Notes: generated from the letters alone by a model not told the origin. Numbered from the stretch's first letter, positions 1 to 9,018 are shown. The stretch: DNA of 64,000 bases from Qipengyuania proteolytica (GCF_019711565.1 NZ_JAIGNN010000002.1:620001-684000); one strand, 5' to 3'. Numbers and translations: made by a program.

Positions 1-84
1 CATTGCCAGCGCTGCGCGAAGATGTGCCGCGAATGCGTAGAGGATTGCGTCGCCGCACGCGATTCGATGCTCGAAGCGGCCTGA
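1..84 (+). CDS. 3' end of a Cys-rich protein, DUF326-like
   Basis: Only the last 27 codons are in the window, ending at TGA 82-84. The tail begins His-Cys and carries five cysteines with CxxC-x3-CxxC-x3-C spacing (residues 2, 5, 9, 12 and 16 of the visible part), then a short polar end. This spacing resembles the C-terminal helix of DUF326 / four-helix-bundle copper-binding proteins, where a cysteine ladder binds Cu(I). The family call is an inference from a fragment; a ferredoxin-like tail is possible but less likely because the cysteines lie in one helix-like stretch. A terminator follows directly. Confidence 0.5.
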   Translation, partial: HCQRCAKMCRECVEDCVAARDSMLEAA

Positions 85-100
85 TCCCGGCTGCATAAGA

Positions 101-130
101 AAAAGGCCCCGCCTTCCGGTGGGGCCTTTT
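101..130. terminator. Bidirectional rho-independent terminator
   Basis: A perfect inverted repeat, AAAAGGCCCC ... GGGGCCTTTT, surrounds a 10-nt loop. The A-run on one side and T-run on the other allow it to stop transcription on both strands. It lies between the end of the Cys-rich gene (plus) and the end of def (minus), which converge here. Confidence 0.85.
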
Positions 131-152
131 CTACGTCGGCAGCGCGTCCGGG

Positions 153-719
153 TCAGGCGTATTCGCGCATCTTCTTGAGCTTCTTCAGCGCCATGTTGCG
201 CTTCAGCCGGCTGAGGTGGTCGATGAAGAGGATGCCTTCGAGGTGGTCCATCTCGTGCTGGATGCAGGTGGCCATCAGGCCTTCCATCTCTTCCTCGTGC
301 GTTTCCCCCTCGAGGTCTTGGTAGCGCACGCGGCAGGTCGCCGGGCGGTCGACATCGGCGAAGATTTCGGGGACCGAGAGGCAGCCTTCCTGATAGGTCG
401 CGAGCTCTTCCGCCGGATCGAGAATTTCGGGATTCACGAACACCCGCGGCTCTTTCTTCAGCGGATAATGCACATGCTCGTGCCCGCCGTGACTGCAGAC
501 CTCGCCCTCGGCCTCGGTGTCTTCGGGCTGCAAGTCGATCACCAGCACGCGCTTGGGCACGCCGACCTGGATCGCGGCGAGGCCGATGCCGGGCGCATCG
601 TACATGGTTTCGAACATGTCCGAGACGAGCTCTTTCAGCTCGTCATCGAATTCAGTGACGGGTTCGGACACGACCTTGAGCCGGGGATCCGGCACTTCGA
701 GGATTTCACGGATAGCCAT
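153..719 (-). CDS. def: Peptide deformylase
   Basis: Removes the formyl group from the N-terminal methionine of new proteins; cytosolic metalloenzyme. All three family motifs are present in the 188-residue product: [10 protein letters not shown] (44-53), EGCLS (111-115) and QHEMDHLEG (154-162), giving metal ligands Cys113, His155 and His159 with Glu156 as catalytic base. Between motifs 1 and 2 is an unusual insertion (about 66-90) with one Cys and several His (C75, H77, H80, H82, H84). It lies 32 bp downstream of recR on the same strand, probably as one operon. The formylating enzyme gene fmt is just beyond recR on the other strand, so formylation and deformylation are neighbours. Confidence 0.96.
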   Translation of the reverse strand: MAIREILEVPDPRLKVVSEPVTEFDDELKELVSDMFETMYDAPGIGLAAIQVGVPKRVLVIDLQPEDTEAEGEVCSHGGHEHVHYPLKKEPRVFVNPEILDPAEELATYQEGCLSVPEIFADVDRPATCRVRYQDLEGETHEEEMEGLMATCIQHEMDHLEGILFIDHLSRLKRNMALKKLKKMREYA

Positions 720-751
720 GCGAGCTCAGATAGGCGTGAGCGCGGCGATTC

Positions 752-1348
752 TCAAGATACCGGACGTCGCGCCCTGAGAGCCTGTGCAAGTGTGCCCTCG
801 TCCAGGTAATCGAGTTCGCCGCCGACAGGCAGGCCGTGGGCCAGCTGGGTGATGCGGACCGGATAGCCTTCCAGCCGCTCAGCGAGATAGTGCGCGGTGG
901 TCTGTCCCTCGAGCGTCGCATTCATCGCGAGGACCACCTCGTCCACCCCGCCCGCTTCCACGCGTGCCAGCAGGGCGGCGATGTTGAGATCTTCGGGCCG
1001 CACGCCGTCGAGCGCGGAGAGCTTGCCGCCGAGGACATGATAGCGCCCGGTGAACAGCTTCGCCCGGTCGAGCGCCCACAGATCCGACACGTCCTCCACC
1101 ACGCACAGGCTCTTCGCATCGCGGCGCGGATCGGCGCAGATGCCGCAGGGGTTGCGCGTGTCGACATTGCCGCAGGTTTCGCATTCGACCAGCGCCTCGC
1201 CCACCGTCGCCAGCGCCTCTAGCAGCGCGGGCAGCGCCGTTTCGCGCCGTTTGACGAGCCACAGCACCGCCCTGCGCGCACTGCGCGGGCCGAGGCCGGG
1301 CAGGCGGGCCAGCGCCTGGCTGAGGGTTTCGATCTCTTGCGATGCCAT
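752..1348 (-). CDS. recR: Recombination protein RecR
   Basis: DNA-binding ring protein that acts with RecO and RecF in gap repair. The 198-residue product has the N-terminal helix-hairpin-helix region ([11 protein letters not shown], about 16-26), a four-cysteine zinc site (C56, C59, C68, C71) and a Toprim domain from about residue 80 (LCVVED ...). I chose the ATG at 1348 because the result begins [11 protein letters not shown], as RecR normally does, and has the usual family length. The frame stays open 20 codons further up to an ATG at 1408, which would add a signal-peptide-like extension overlapping the start of fmt; I regard that as chance. Transcribed toward def. Confidence 0.96.
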   Translation of the reverse strand: MASQEIETLSQALARLPGLGPRSARRAVLWLVKRRETALPALLEALATVGEALVECETCGNVDTRNPCGICADPRRDAKSLCVVEDVSDLWALDRAKLFTGRYHVLGGKLSALDGVRPEDLNIAALLARVEAGGVDEVVLAMNATLEGQTTAHYLAERLEGYPVRITQLAHGLPVGGELDYLDEGTLAQALRARRPVS

Positions 1349-1391
1349 CGCGCCACAGATAGGGGCGCTGGCGAGACAGAGAAAGGCCGCA

Positions 1392-2300
1392 ATGCGCACA
1401 ATCTTCATGGGATCGCCGGAATTCGCCGTGCCGACGCTGCAGGCACTGGTCGATGCCGCGCATGAGGTGGTGTGCGTCTACACCCAGCCGCCGCGTCCGG
1501 GCGGCCGGCGCGGGAAGGGACTGACGCCGACACCGGTCCACCGGCGCGCCAGCGACCTCGGCATCGAGGTCCGCCATCCCAGATCGCTCAAGTCGGCAGA
1601 GGAGCAGCGGGCATTTGCCGCGCTCGGTGCCGACGTGGCGGTGGTCGCGGCCTATGGGCTGATCCTGCCGCAGGCGGTGCTCGATGCGCCGAAGCACGGC
1701 TGCCTCAACGTCCACGCCTCGATCCTGCCGCGCTGGCGGGGTGCGGCGCCGATCCACCGCGCGGTGATGGCGGGCGACCCGGTCACCGGGGTAACGATCA
1801 TGCAGATGGAAGCCGGGCTCGATACCGGCCCGATGATCGCGTTCGCGCGCACTCCGATCGAGGACAAGACCACTGGCGAACTGACCGAGGAACTGGCCGA
1901 GATCGGTGCGCAGCTGATGGTCGGCACGCTGATCGACTTCGGCGTGCTGCACCCGATGGAGCAGGACGACGACGAGGCGACCTATGCGGCCAAGATCGAC
2001 AAGGCCGAAGCGCGGATCGACTGGTCGAAGCCGGCGGTGGAAGTGGAGCGACTCGTGCGCGCGCTCGCTCCCTTTCCCGGTGCATGGTTCGAGCTTCAGG
2101 GCCAGCGGGTGAAGCTGCTGCGCGCCGAGCTCGCCGAAGGCTCGGGCAAGCCGGGCGAAATACTCGACCACGGGCTAGCGATAGCCTGCGGCGACGGCGC
2201 GATCCGCCCGGTAGAGCTGCAGCGCGCGGGCAAGCCGAAGATGGATCTCGACACCTTCCTGCGCGGGAATGCGGTGTCCAAGGGCAGCGTGCTGGGCTGA
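1392..2300 (+). CDS. fmt: Methionyl-tRNA formyltransferase
   Basis: Transfers a formyl group from 10-formyl-THF to initiator Met-tRNA. 302 residues, normal for the family. Begins [14 protein letters not shown], the typical first beta strand. Catalytic residues are visible as Asn106, His108 ([12 protein letters not shown], 106-117) and Asp144 (AGLDTGPM). The C-terminal domain (about 205-302) is the tRNA-binding OB-like domain. Divergent from recR with only 43 bp between the start codons, so promoter elements of each probably reach into the other gene. Confidence 0.96.
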   Translation: MRTIFMGSPEFAVPTLQALVDAAHEVVCVYTQPPRPGGRRGKGLTPTPVHRRASDLGIEVRHPRSLKSAEEQRAFAALGADVAVVAAYGLILPQAVLDAPKHGCLNVHASILPRWRGAAPIHRAVMAGDPVTGVTIMQMEAGLDTGPMIAFARTPIEDKTTGELTEELAEIGAQLMVGTLIDFGVLHPMEQDDDEATYAAKIDKAEARIDWSKPAVEVERLVRALAPFPGAWFELQGQRVKLLRAELAEGSGKPGEILDHGLAIACGDGAIRPVELQRAGKPKMDLDTFLRGNAVSKGSVLG

Positions 2301-2314
2301 TGCCGGCGTGTGTG

Positions 2315-2383
2315 CTTCGACAGGCTCAGGCTGAGCGGACCTCGTGCCCGATCCCACATCCGCTCAGCCTGAGCCTGTCGAAG
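2315..2383. repeat. Long inverted repeat (REP-like element)
   Basis: Two perfectly complementary 25-nt arms (2315-2339 and 2359-2383; left arm begins CTTCGACAGGCTCAGG) flank a 19-nt spacer. The element lies between fmt and truA. From general knowledge, intergenic palindromes containing GACAGGCTCAG are dispersed in many sphingomonad and other proteobacterial genomes. The right arm can be read in frame as an N-terminal extension of truA, which is an artefact. Confidence 0.85.
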
Positions 2384-2406
2384 GCCACGCACCCACGTTT
2401 GCGCCA

Positions 2407-3156
2407 ATGACCCGCTTCGCGCTGACCCTCGAATTCGACGGCACGCCGTTCTTCGGCCTGCAGCGCCAGAAGGACGGGCCGAGCGTGCAACAAGCGGTGG
2501 AAGAAGCTGCGCAGCGCGTCACCGGCGAGGATGTGCGGCTCCACAGCGCAGGCCGGACGGACACCGGCGTCCACGCGCTCGCCATGCGCAGCCACATGGA
2601 CATCGCGAAGGCCATGACGCCCTACCGCCTGATGGAGGCGCTCAACGCCCATCTGAGACCCGATCCGATCGCGGTCACCGCCTGCGAGATCGTGCCCGAC
2701 GACTGGCACGCGCGCTTCTCCTGCACGGGTCGCAGCTATGTCTACCGGATCGCCAACCGCCGCGCGCCGCTGACGCTTGAGCGCGACCGCATGTGGCAGG
2801 TCGGCACGCCGCTCGATCACGATGCCATGCACCGCGCGGCGCAGGCGCTGGTCGGCCTGCACGATTTCACCACCTTCCGCTCGGTCCACTGCCAGTCGGA
2901 CAGTCCGGTGAAGACGCTCGACCGGCTCGATGTGGAACGCGAGGGCGATGAGGTGCGCATCCATGCTGCCGCGCGCAGCTTCCTCCATCACCAGGTGCGC
3001 AGCATGGTCGGCTGCCTTGCGCTGGTCGGCATGGGCCGCTGGCGCGAAGAGCAGATGGCAGAGGCGCTGGAAGCGCGCGACCGGCAGGCGCTGGGCCTCA
3101 ACGCGCCCTCGCATGGCCTCTATTTCGTCAGCGCGACCTATCCGGGAGACGCTTGA
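2407..3156 (+). CDS. truA: tRNA pseudouridine(38-40) synthase TruA
   Basis: Isomerises uridines 38, 39 and 40 in the tRNA anticodon arm to pseudouridine. 249 residues. Contains the catalytic Asp motif [10 protein letters not shown] (about 48-57) and the N-terminal [16 protein letters not shown] strand. The start at 2407 ([12 protein letters not shown]) was chosen over an ATG at 2344 because the extra 21 codons are the translated arm of the upstream palindrome. Follows fmt in the same direction. Confidence 0.95.
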   Translation: MTRFALTLEFDGTPFFGLQRQKDGPSVQQAVEEAAQRVTGEDVRLHSAGRTDTGVHALAMRSHMDIAKAMTPYRLMEALNAHLRPDPIAVTACEIVPDDWHARFSCTGRSYVYRIANRRAPLTLERDRMWQVGTPLDHDAMHRAAQALVGLHDFTTFRSVHCQSDSPVKTLDRLDVEREGDEVRIHAAARSFLHHQVRSMVGCLALVGMGRWREEQMAEALEARDRQALGLNAPSHGLYFVSATYPGDA

Positions 3157-3234
3157 CCGAACGTCACCCTAGCCAAGCGTCCGGCAGAGGCGTAGCGAAG
3201 CGCCACACACCAGATTCGAATAGGGAGAATGGAT

Positions 3235-4347
3235 ATGCCCACGACCGGCAAGCAGCTTTTCACCACTCTTGAAAGCGACGGTACGCTGACTGTCGAGATC
3301 GCCAGCCGCGAGTTCCCCGATCCCACCGGCAATCAGGTGCTGGTCAAGATGGAAGCCGCGCCGATCAACCCGTCGGACCTCGCGATCCTGACCGGGGCAG
3401 CCGATTTCGAGAATGCCGAATACTCGCCGGGCAAGGTCGTCGCCAAGATGCCCGAACCCTTCAACAGCGGCCAGAAGGCGCGCCACGGCCAGCGCCTGCC
3501 CGCCGGTAACGAAGGCGCGGGCACGGTTGTTGCCACGGGTGACAGCGACATGGCCAAGGCGCTGATGGGCCAGCGCGTCGCCTGCGTGCCGGGCAACGCC
3601 TATTCCGAATACGCCATCGCCGACGCGGCGATGTGCCTGCCGCTGGGCGACCACAGCGCGGAAGACGGCGCGTCGAGCTTCGTCAACCCGATGACCGCAC
3701 TGGGCTTTGCCGAGAATGCCAAGATGGATGGGCAGAAGGCGATCCTCCACACGGTCGGTGCGTCGAACCTCGGCCAGATGCTGGTCAAAATTTGCCAGGA
3801 AGACGGGCTCGGCCTCGTGAATATCGTCCGCAAGCAGGACCAGGCCGACCTGCTGAAGGGCCTCGGCGCGACGCATGTCGTGAACTCGTCCGACGATGAC
3901 TTCATGGCGCAGCTCAAAGCCGCGATCGACGAGACCGATGCCTTCTACGGCTTCGACCCGATCGGCGGCGGGACGATGGTCGATACCAGCTTCAAGGCGA
4001 TGGAACAGGTCGCGGTGTCGAAGATGACCGAATATTCGCGCTATGGTTCGAACCAGGCGAAGCGGATGTTCATCTACGGCCGTCTCGATTTCTCGCCGAC
4101 CACGCTGACCCCGTCCTATGGCTTCGGCTGGACCCTGTCGGGCTGGCTGCTGACGCCTTTCCTCGCGAATGCAGGTATGGAAACCGTCATGCGGATGCGC
4201 AAGCGCGTGCTCGACAACCTCACCACCACCTTCGCCAGCAGCTACAAGACCAAGGTCGATCTGGAAGGCATGCTGACGAAGGACGCGATCCTCGACTATC
4301 GCCAGATGAAGACCGGCGAGAAGTATCTGGTCCTGCCCAACGGGTAA
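3235..4347 (+). CDS. MDR-superfamily (zinc-independent) NAD(P)-dependent oxidoreductase
   Basis: About 370 residues in the medium-chain dehydrogenase/reductase fold. An N-terminal GroES-like domain (INPSDLAIL; NEGAGTVVATG) is followed by a Rossmann domain with HTVGASNLGQML as nucleotide-binding loop and a GATHVV strand. The cysteine/histidine pattern of zinc-dependent alcohol dehydrogenases is missing, so it is probably a quinone- or enoyl-reductase-like member; the substrate cannot be told. An AGGGAGA ribosome site at 3222-3228 lies too close to the ATG at 3229 and at good distance from the ATG at 3235, so I prefer the latter. Stands alone between truA and a convergent asparaginase gene. Confidence 0.85.
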   Translation: MPTTGKQLFTTLESDGTLTVEIASREFPDPTGNQVLVKMEAAPINPSDLAILTGAADFENAEYSPGKVVAKMPEPFNSGQKARHGQRLPAGNEGAGTVVATGDSDMAKALMGQRVACVPGNAYSEYAIADAAMCLPLGDHSAEDGASSFVNPMTALGFAENAKMDGQKAILHTVGASNLGQMLVKICQEDGLGLVNIVRKQDQADLLKGLGATHVVNSSDDDFMAQLKAAIDETDAFYGFDPIGGGTMVDTSFKAMEQVAVSKMTEYSRYGSNQAKRMFIYGRLDFSPTTLTPSYGFGWTLSGWLLTPFLANAGMETVMRMRKRVLDNLTTTFASSYKTKVDLEGMLTKDAILDYRQMKTGEKYLVLPNG

Positions 4348-4359
4348 CCCCCGGAACAG

Positions 4360-4439
4360 TCATGGCGAGCGAAGCCAAGCACTCCAGGGCGGCTCGGTGC
4401 CGCTCTGGATTGCCGCGCGGCTTCGCCGCTCGCAATGAC
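4360..4439. repeat. Imperfect intergenic palindrome between convergent genes
   Basis: TCATGGCGAGCGAAGC...CTCCAG (4360-4387) pairs imperfectly with CTGGATTGCC...GCTCGCAATGA (4404-4438) around a GC-rich loop. Palindromes of this GTCATxGCGAGCGAAGC type are common dispersed elements in alphaproteobacteria (general knowledge). It fills the gap between the ends of the MDR gene and the asparaginase gene, so the transcript could fold and help end transcription on either strand, although no T-tract is visible. Confidence 0.75.
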
Positions 4440-4446
4440 GTGATCG

Positions 4447-5424
4447 CTAGCGTCCGTCGAAGGCGCGCTGGAGCGCGGCTGGATCGCTCTCGCCGCTCGC
4501 CAGCAGTAGCTGCAGCAGGATACGCGCCTTTTGCGGATTGAGCGCGCGGGCGGCGACGAAGCCGTTTGCCTCATCCTCCGGCTCGCGGTCGACCAGGCCT
4601 TCCTCTGTCCGGCTCGCACGGACGACCGCGATGCCTCGCGTCGAGAGCGCAGCAAGCGCCTGCCGCACGGGTTCGGGCATATTGCCCTCGCCCACCCCTG
4701 CAACCACCACGCCGCGCGTCTGCGGGCCGATGAGCCGGCCGAGCATATCGGCCTCCAGCGCCGCGTGGACATAGAGAATGGCAACCTCCGGCAGGTCGTC
4801 GCACCATGCGAAGCGCGCGCCGTCGCCGCGCTGCCACGGCGCGCCGAACCATTCGAGCGAACTCGGCGTGACGAGCCCGATCGACTCGCGTGGAAATCCG
4901 CGAAACGCCTCTGCGCCGCGGGTGCGAACCTTGCGCACGTCGCGCGCCGCAAACATGCGGTCGCCCATCACCACCAGCGTCCCGCGGCCCGCTGCATCGG
5001 GATTGCTCGCCACCCGTACGGCATTGGCGAAATTCCTGAGGCCGTCGTAACCGACCGCATCGGCCGGCCGCATTGCCCCGACAACCACGACCGGCTTGGT
5101 CGCCGGCAGCGTCAGGTCGAGCAGGAAGGCGGTCTCCTCCAGCGTATCGGTCCCGTGCGTGACGATCACGCCGTTGCAGGCAGGATCGGCCAGCGCCTCC
5201 ATGATCGCCGGGTGCAGCGCATTCCACACCCCCGGCCCCATGTCGGCCGAATCGATATTGGCGATCTGACGACCCGAAAGCTCGGCCTCCAGCCCCAGCC
5301 CGCCCACCTGTTCGAGATAGTCCTCGATCCCGATCTCGCCCGCGCGATAATCGTGCCCGATGGCGGAGCCGGCGATCCCGGCGATGGTGCCTCCGGTGGC
5401 GAGGACGGTGAGCTGTATTGTCAT
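4447..5424 (-). CDS. L-asparaginase
   Basis: Hydrolyses asparagine to aspartate and ammonia. The 325-residue product has both threonine-containing asparaginase signatures: ATGGTIAG (9-16) and VTHGTDTLEET (88-98). A long C-terminal domain follows (VVVAGVGEGNMP). No signal peptide is seen, so a cytoplasmic enzyme is likely. Side activity on glutamine or identity as a related amidase cannot be excluded. Divergent from tRNA-Val. Confidence 0.9.
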   Translation of the reverse strand: MTIQLTVLATGGTIAGIAGSAIGHDYRAGEIGIEDYLEQVGGLGLEAELSGRQIANIDSADMGPGVWNALHPAIMEALADPACNGVIVTHGTDTLEETAFLLDLTLPATKPVVVVGAMRPADAVGYDGLRNFANAVRVASNPDAAGRGTLVVMGDRMFAARDVRKVRTRGAEAFRGFPRESIGLVTPSSLEWFGAPWQRGDGARFAWCDDLPEVAILYVHAALEADMLGRLIGPQTRGVVVAGVGEGNMPEPVRQALAALSTRGIAVVRASRTEEGLVDREPEDEANGFVAARALNPQKARILLQLLLASGESDPAALQRAFDGR

Positions 5425-5509
5425 GCGCGCCGCCTAGCTGGCCAGCGGCGATCTCGGCAATTGATTTTGAAGATTTGGGCGTTATGTGCAGCACTCCCGC
5501 AAACGGAGC

Positions 5510-5585
5510 GGGCGCTTAGCTCAGTTGGTAGAGCATCTCGTTTACACCGAGAGGGTCGGCGGTTCGAGCCCGTCAGCGCCCACCA
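5510..5585 (+). tRNA. tRNA-Val (anticodon TAC)
   Basis: A complete 76-nt cloverleaf with encoded CCA. Acceptor GGGCGCT pairs with AGCGCCC. The D arm is GCTCAGTTGGTAGAGC, the anticodon loop is TTTACAC with anticodon TAC, and the T arm contains GGTTCGAGCC. The next coding frame begins only about 24 nt after the CCA end. Confidence 0.97.
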
Positions 5586-5608
5586 CGTCCGGACCATCGG
5601 AGACTTCG

Positions 5609-6877
5609 ATCATCCGGCAATCCTTCGACATTGCTATCGCAGGATGCGGCCCCGCAGGACTGGCCGCTGCGCTATTGCTGCATCGCGACGGCCACCGCGT
5701 CACGCTCTATGAACGCTTCGAGACCCCGCGCCCGCTGGGTTCGGGGCTGATGATCCAGCCATCGGGTATGGCGGTTCTCGATGGCCTCGAGCTGGCACAC
5801 CAAGTGGCGCGGCGCGGTGCGCGGATCGATGCGCTGCTCGGGATCGAGGAGCATGGCCGCACCGCGCTTGACGCGCCCTATGCCAAGCTCGGGATCGATG
5901 GCGTTTTCGGGCTCGGGATACACCGTGCGAGCCTGTTCGGCGTGCTTTTCGAGGCGGCGCAGGCCGAGGGCCTCACTATCCTCACCGGGCACGAAGTGCT
6001 GTCGAGCGAGCTCTGCGCCGCCGGACGCTGCCTCGTCTTCGCCGATGGATCGCGTTCCCGGCCGCATGACCTCATCGTCGATGCCAGCGGCTGGGCATCT
6101 CGGATCGAGGGCGGCGAGGGACAGGGGTTGCTGCCCTTTGGCGCGCTTTGGGCCAGCGTTCCGGTAACTGGCGATGACCCGCACGCGCGCAACCTGCTTG
6201 AACAGCGCTATCGCCGCGCATCGCAGATGGTTGGCGTACTTCCCATCGGTTCGCGCGCCGACGATGCACCGCAGGAGGTCGCCTTCTTCTGGTCGCTCCC
6301 CCGCGAGGATCACACGCGCTGGTGCGACACGCCGCTCGACGCGTGGAAGGACGAGGTTCGTGCGCTATGGCCGCAGGCCGATTTCCTGCTCGAGCGGATT
6401 TCCACGCACGACGATCTCACCTTCGCCCGTTACGCTCACCGCACCGCTCGCAAGGCGCATGGCGAGCGGCTGATCCGCATCGGCGACGCATGGCATTCGG
6501 CCAGTCCGCAGCTTGGTCAGGGGGCGAATATGGCGCTGCTCGATGCCTGGGGGCTCGCGCTGGGCCTGCGCGAGGGGCGCACACTCGCCGAGGGTATTCG
6601 CAACGCCAATTTGTGGCGGCGTGATCATGTGGCGCTTTATCAGGCAGTGACCGCCGCTTTCACGCCGCTGTTCCAGTCCGACGCCGCGCTGTGGCCGTGG
6701 CTCCGCGACCGGGCGATGGCGCCGCTCTCCCGCTTGGGACCGGTCGCGCGCGTGCAGGCACAACTGATGAGCGGGCTGTTCGGCTGGCCGCTGCCGATGC
6801 TGGGGCTGGACGTGCCGGACTACTCGGCGATCGCCGCCTCGATGGCCGCGCGGGCGTCCTCGCCCGACCAGTCGTAG
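5609..6877 (+). CDS. FAD-dependent monooxygenase (UbiH/PHBH-like), apparent ATC start
   Basis: A group A flavoprotein monooxygenase-like protein: dinucleotide-binding GCGPAGLAAALLL at the N terminus, YERFE at the end of the second strand, and the late FAD motif GDAWHSASPQLGQGANMALLDA. The substrate is unknown. The frame has no ATG, GTG or TTG between the tRNA-Val CCA end (5585) and the FAD loop (5642 onward). The best-placed start is ATC at 5609, preceded by GGAG at 5599-5602 with a 6-nt gap, giving MIIRQSFDIAIAGCGPAG. Upstream in-frame starts (TTG 5525, ATG 5486) lie inside or before the tRNA and would translate it. The 3' end almost meets the convergent TlpA-like gene, overlapping it by 58 bp. 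Confidence 0.82.
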   Translation: MIRQSFDIAIAGCGPAGLAAALLLHRDGHRVTLYERFETPRPLGSGLMIQPSGMAVLDGLELAHQVARRGARIDALLGIEEHGRTALDAPYAKLGIDGVFGLGIHRASLFGVLFEAAQAEGLTILTGHEVLSSELCAAGRCLVFADGSRSRPHDLIVDASGWASRIEGGEGQGLLPFGALWASVPVTGDDPHARNLLEQRYRRASQMVGVLPIGSRADDAPQEVAFFWSLPREDHTRWCDTPLDAWKDEVRALWPQADFLLERISTHDDLTFARYAHRTARKAHGERLIRIGDAWHSASPQLGQGANMALLDAWGLALGLREGRTLAEGIRNANLWRRDHVALYQAVTAAFTPLFQSDAALWPWLRDRAMAPLSRLGPVARVQAQLMSGLFGWPLPMLGLDVPDYSAIAASMAARASSPDQS

Positions 6878-7377
6878 TCGCCTGCGACCCGCCAGACTTC
6901 CTGCCTGCTCGCGTCATAGAGCACGGTGGTGGGCATCACTCCGCCGCCCAGCGCGAAACCGAGTTCGCCCTGAACATCCATCCACGGCTCCAGCGCTTCA
7001 TATCCACCCGCCGCGAAAAACGGTTCAACCTTCGCCGCGCCCTGCATGTCCTGGCTGACGGTCAGCACCTTGAGCCGCCCTTCGTAGTCGCCTGCCAGCT
7101 CGTCGAGCAGCGGCATTTCCTTGACGCAGGGGGCGCACCACGTCGCCCAGAGGTTGAGCAGCACGGGCTGCCCCTGAAGCGCTCCGAGGTTGAGCGTGCG
7201 CCCTGCCGGATCGGTCACGTTGATTGCCGGCATCAGCGCGCCGGCATTGCTACGGTCGATGTCGCCGGTTGGCGCGGGCGTAGCGGTGCTTTCTTGCGCG
7301 GCTTCCCGCTCCCCCCTATCGCAGGCGCCGAGCGACAAGCCGAGAACAAGGACGAGCGTGAGCGACAAGCGGGACAA
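6820..7377 (-). CDS. TlpA-family thioredoxin-like lipoprotein
   Basis: A periplasmic, membrane-anchored thiol oxidoreductase, probably a reductant in disulfide or cytochrome c maturation. From the TTG at 7377, with GGAG 6 nt upstream, the product is 185 residues. It has a lipoprotein signal (hydrophobic 4-18, lipobox LGAC, Cys19), a low-complexity linker, and a thioredoxin domain with active site WCAPC (80-84) and a cis-proline region [10 protein letters not shown]. An ATG at 7395 is the alternative start but lacks a ribosome site. The 5' end overlaps the start of argH on the other strand; the 3' end overlaps the monooxygenase gene by 58 bp. Confidence 0.9.
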   Translation of the reverse strand: MSRLSLTLVLVLGLSLGACDRGEREAAQESTATPAPTGDIDRSNAGALMPAINVTDPAGRTLNLGALQGQPVLLNLWATWCAPCVKEMPLLDELAGDYEGRLKVLTVSQDMQGAAKVEPFFAAGGYEALEPWMDVQGELGFALGGGVMPTTVLYDASRQEVWRVAGDYDWSGEDARAAIEAAIAE

Positions 7378-8770
7378 TTCGGGCTCCAATGCCATGTGGG
7401 GCGGCAGGTTCGCCGAGGGACCTAGCGCGATCATGCGCGAAATCAACGCTTCGATCCCCTTCGACAAGGCGCTGTGGCGGCAGGATATCGCGGCCAGCAA
7501 GGCACACGTCGCCATGCTCGGCGCGCAGGGCATCGTGAGCCCCGAAGACGTGGCGACGATCAGCGAAGGGCTCGACAAGGTCGCTGCGGAATATGCGCGC
7601 GAAGGCGTGCCGGAGGACTGGGACCTCGAAGACATCCACATGACCACGGAGAGCCGCCTCGCCGAACTGGTCGGCCCGGCGGCAGGGCGGCTGCACACCG
7701 CGCGCAGCCGCAACGACCAGGTGGCGACCGATTTCCGCCTCTGGGTGCGCGATGCGCTGGACCAGGCGGACGCAGGCCTCGCGGCGCTCCAGCGCGCGCT
7801 CGTCACCCGCGCCGGCGAGCATGCCGCCAGCATCATGCCCGGCTTCACCCACCTCCAGACCGCGCAGCCGGTGACGCTGGGCCATCACCTCATGGCCTAT
7901 TACGAGATGATCGCGCGCGATCGGAGGCGCTTTGCAGATGCGCGGAGGCGGATGAACGAAAGCCCGCTCGGCAGCGCCGCGCTGGCGGGCACCGGCTTCC
8001 CGATCGATCGCGAGGCGACAGCGCAGGCGCTCGGCTTCGACCGGCCCACGCGCAACAGCCTAGATGCCGTGTCCGACCGCGATTTCGCGCTCGATTACCT
8101 GATGGCGGCAAGCCAGTGCGCGCTGCACCTCAGCCGACTGGCCGAAGAATTCATCATCTGGGCCAGCCAGCCTTTCGGTTTCGTCCGCCTGCCCGACGCG
8201 CTCTCGACCGGCAGCAGCATCATGCCGCAGAAGAAGAACCCCGACGCGGCGGAACTCGTGCGCGGCCATGCCGGGCGCGTGATCGGCTGCACCACCGCGC
8301 TGATGGTGACCATGAAGGGCCTGCCGCTCGCCTATTCAAAGGACATGCAGGACGACAAGCCGCCCGTGTTCGAGGCCGCAGGCCTGCTTGCGCTGAGCAT
8401 CGCGGCGATGACCGGCATGGTCGCCGACAGCGATTTCAGGACGGCCCGCATGCGCGAAGCCGCCGAGCTCGGCTATGCCACCGCAACGGACCTTGCCGAC
8501 TGGCTGGTGCGCGAGGCGGACATTCCCTTCCGCGAGGCGCACCACATCACCGGAGCGGCCGTGAAGCGCGCCGAGGCCGATAGCGTCGCGCTCGACCAGC
8601 TGCCGATGGATGTCCTCAAGGGCATCGATGCACGGATCGACGAGCGGGTTTACAAAGCCCTGTCGGTCGATGCCTCGGTGGCCTCGCGCAACTCCTATGG
8701 CGGGACCGCGCCCGAGCAGGTAGAAGCGCGCGTGAAGGAAGCCCGCAAGGCGCTGGGAATGGATCGCTGA
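7358..8770 (+). CDS. argH: Argininosuccinate lyase
   Basis: Last step of arginine synthesis: argininosuccinate to arginine and fumarate. Fumarase/aspartase superfamily signature [12 protein letters not shown] near residue 288, HTARSRNDQ and the catalytic region [10 protein letters not shown] are visible. The GTG at 7358 has AAGGA 5 nt upstream and gives a 470-residue protein reading [18 protein letters not shown]; the ATG at 7394 (MWGGRF) is the alternative. Followed immediately by a small lipoprotein gene and lysA. Confidence 0.95.
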   Translation: MSDKRDNSGSNAMWGGRFAEGPSAIMREINASIPFDKALWRQDIAASKAHVAMLGAQGIVSPEDVATISEGLDKVAAEYAREGVPEDWDLEDIHMTTESRLAELVGPAAGRLHTARSRNDQVATDFRLWVRDALDQADAGLAALQRALVTRAGEHAASIMPGFTHLQTAQPVTLGHHLMAYYEMIARDRRRFADARRRMNESPLGSAALAGTGFPIDREATAQALGFDRPTRNSLDAVSDRDFALDYLMAASQCALHLSRLAEEFIIWASQPFGFVRLPDALSTGSSIMPQKKNPDAAELVRGHAGRVIGCTTALMVTMKGLPLAYSKDMQDDKPPVFEAAGLLALSIAAMTGMVADSDFRTARMREAAELGYATATDLADWLVREADIPFREAHHITGAAVKRAEADSVALDQLPMDVLKGIDARIDERVYKALSVDASVASRNSYGGTAPEQVEARVKEARKALGMDR

Positions 8771-9007
8771 ATGAAGAAGCCGCTGATCATAGCCGCGACA
8801 CTGCTCCTCGCCGCTTGCGGACAGAAGGCCGCGCTTGCGCCGCCGGAGGGCGCCGCGCTGCCGCCCGCCCCCTATGGTTCGGAAGTCCAGCCGAGCTCGG
8901 AAGAGCTGCTCGCGCTCGATCCGCAGGCCGCGCCCGATCGCAGCGTCGAACTGCGCACCCGCTCCGAAGAACGCGAGGACGATCCCTTCGACCTTCCTCC
9001 CGAGTGA
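8771..9007 (+). CDS. lptM: Small LptM-like lipoprotein
   Basis: 78 residues: signal peptide, lipobox LAAC with Cys16, then GQKAALAPPEG and a proline-rich, acidic tail. The CGQK-x-x-L-x-P pattern after the lipidated Cys is that of LptM (YifL), a small outer-membrane lipoprotein that assists assembly of the LptDE LPS translocon. The position directly before lysA matches the known lptM-lysA synteny in proteobacteria. It begins right after the argH stop codon, so it is co-transcribed with argH. Family assignment is by motif and neighbourhood. Confidence 0.75.
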   Translation: MKKPLIIAATLLLAACGQKAALAPPEGAALPPAPYGSEVQPSSEELLALDPQAAPDRSVELRTRSEEREDDPFDLPPE

Positions 9008-9018
9008 ATTTCAGCGGG

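Noticed and set aside
1346-1408. 20-codon upstream extension of recR resembling a signal peptide
   Set aside because: RecR is cytosolic; the family start is at 1348 and the extension overlaps the fmt start.
2344-2406. N-terminal extension of truA
   Set aside because: It is the translated palindrome arm, not protein-like; TruA homologues start at [12 protein letters not shown]-type sequence.
5510-6877. tRNA-Val as an integration site for a genomic island
   Set aside because: No integrase and no direct repeat of the tRNA 3' end was found; flanking genes look chromosomal.
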